Below, in pieces: positions 5,185-5,426 of a stretch of DNA of 5,426 bases (positions are counted from its first letter, which is position 1; each line of letters begins with the position of its first letter). A model generated the notes under the pieces. The model made no database searches and was not told the origin of the DNA. It saw nothing but the letters and a program-made list of their open reading frames with translations. Both the position numbers and the translations under genes were made by a program. The stretch lies in NCBI GenBank assembly GCA_020832725.1, contig JAFIEC010000425.1:1-5426 (forward strand), given 5' to 3'. This DNA comes from Paracoccaceae bacterium (GTDB lineage: Bacteria; Pseudomonadota; Alphaproteobacteria; Rhodobacterales; Rhodobacteraceae).

Positions 5185-5426
5185 GAGGGTAATCCTGTTC
5201 GATTGGTTGCTGCGGCACCGGGTGGATTCCAGCAGCGCGGGGTCCAGTGGCTTCCCAACTGGACTCCGGGGTCCAGCAGGTATCCACAACTGGAGTCCAG
5301 CTAGACCACTGATTTTTAGAAACTTTCAGGCAATCCGGGGTGGACTCCGACCGGGGTGGACTCCCAAAAAAATCGCCCTGACGCTAGCGAAATTGCGCGC
5401 TGCGCCCCCCAGCATACGAAGTGCAC
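5185..5426. other. Upstream region of the leftward operon; no supported gene
   Basis: These 242 bases hold no frame I can assign to a gene. Minus-strand frames entering from the right edge meet stops at 5385-5387 and 5332-5334, or in the third frame near 5316. One of them may be the 3' end of a leftward gene outside the window, but nothing recognisable is encoded. The region is more AT-rich at 5311-5335 and at 5366-5375, with a run of seven A at 5366-5372 and an 8-bp palindrome CGCTAGCG at 5382-5389. The promoter of the methyltransferase operon should lie here, but no convincing -35/-10 pair stands out. The TGGANTCC array occupies 5223-5364. Confidence 0.6.
5223..5364. repeat. Array of five TGGANTCC sites (GANTC cores) upstream of the methyltransferase operon
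   Basis: TGGATTCC at 5223-5230, TGGACTCC at 5260-5267, TGGAGTCC at 5291-5298, and TGGACTCC at 5341-5348 and 5357-5364. The motif is a near-palindrome and contains GANTC. The last two copies lie in an exact 14-base direct repeat, CCGGGGTGGACTCC, at 5335-5348 and 5351-5364. A second repeated element, CGGGGTCCAG, is exact at 5238-5247 and 5267-5276. The pair CAACTGGACTCC (5256-5267) and CAACTGGAGTCC (5287-5298) differ at one base. The array could be an operator, a methylation-sensitive control region, or a protein-binding site of the element such as a packaging or replication site. Confidence 0.75.

Noticed and set aside
5185..5289. 35-residue N-terminal extension of the ParB-methyltransferase
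   Set aside because: It covers part of the TGGANTCC array and contains no domain sequence; AGGA at 5196-5193 supports ATG 5184.
3688..5304. A 538-codon plus-strand open frame antisense to the ParB-methyltransferase gene
   Set aside because: The opposite strand carries clear TDPPY and FCGSGS motifs; the plus frame has no recognisable domain and no ribosome site. It shows how easily long chance frames arise in this GC-rich DNA.
5223..5364. CRISPR array
   Set aside because: The repeated words are 8-14 bases, with uneven spacing of 16-50 bases; there is no 25-40-base repeat with regular spacers.
5366..5389. Intrinsic terminator of a leftward gene from outside the window (seven T on the minus strand after CGCTAGCG)
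   Set aside because: The stem that can be drawn next to the T-run is only about 4 bp, and no gene ending just before it could be recognised.

Overview
The window looks like an accessory region, probably a prophage or an integrated plasmid/ICE-like island, of an alphaproteobacterium. The reasons are high GC with G/C-ending codons, a DUF3489-type protein (a family I know mainly from Alphaproteobacteria), a prophage AlpA-type regulator, several small phage/plasmid-type proteins of unknown function, and two solitary DNA methyltransferases with no restriction enzyme beside them. A sphingomonad or a rhodobacter relative is plausible, but the sequence does not settle the genus. There are no rRNA, tRNA, CRISPR or transposase features.

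Layout. A rightward cluster fills positions 3-2451: the end of a DUF6900-like gene, four small uncharacterised genes (194-412, 426-710, 737-1102, 1205-1606), a DUF3489 gene (1700-2227) and an alpA-like gene (2224-2451) that overlaps it by ATGA. A leftward cluster fills 5184-2505: a ParB-domain/beta-class DNA methyltransferase fusion, a C5-cytosine methyltransferase, and a two-helix membrane protein of the DUF7220 type. The clusters converge on a perfect 11-bp hairpin (2476-2501), probably a two-way terminator. The 242 bases upstream of the leftward operon hold no supported gene but carry five copies of TGGANTCC, each with a GANTC core, the site methylated by CcrM-type enzymes in Alphaproteobacteria.

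The most unusual feature is inside the C5-methyltransferase gene. A second frame (+1) is open over the whole gene, from an ATG 4 bases after the methyltransferase start to a stop that forms an ATGA overlap with the DUF7220 start. In the distal third (about 3184-2811) third-position G/C is about 58% in the methyltransferase frame and about 87% in the shifted frame (hand counts). The shifted frame there shows repeated W-P-T-P-x-A-x-D-like motifs about 84 nt apart, and a segment resembling C5-methyltransferase motif IX, while motif X is kept in the methyltransferase frame. This points to an overprinted second protein or a dual-frame methyltransferase tail.

Working together, the leftward operon probably modifies the element's DNA (one adenine or N4-cytosine mark and one C5 mark), protecting it from host restriction or regulating its own genes. 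The rightward cluster supplies regulators and accessory proteins whose roles cannot be read from sequence.
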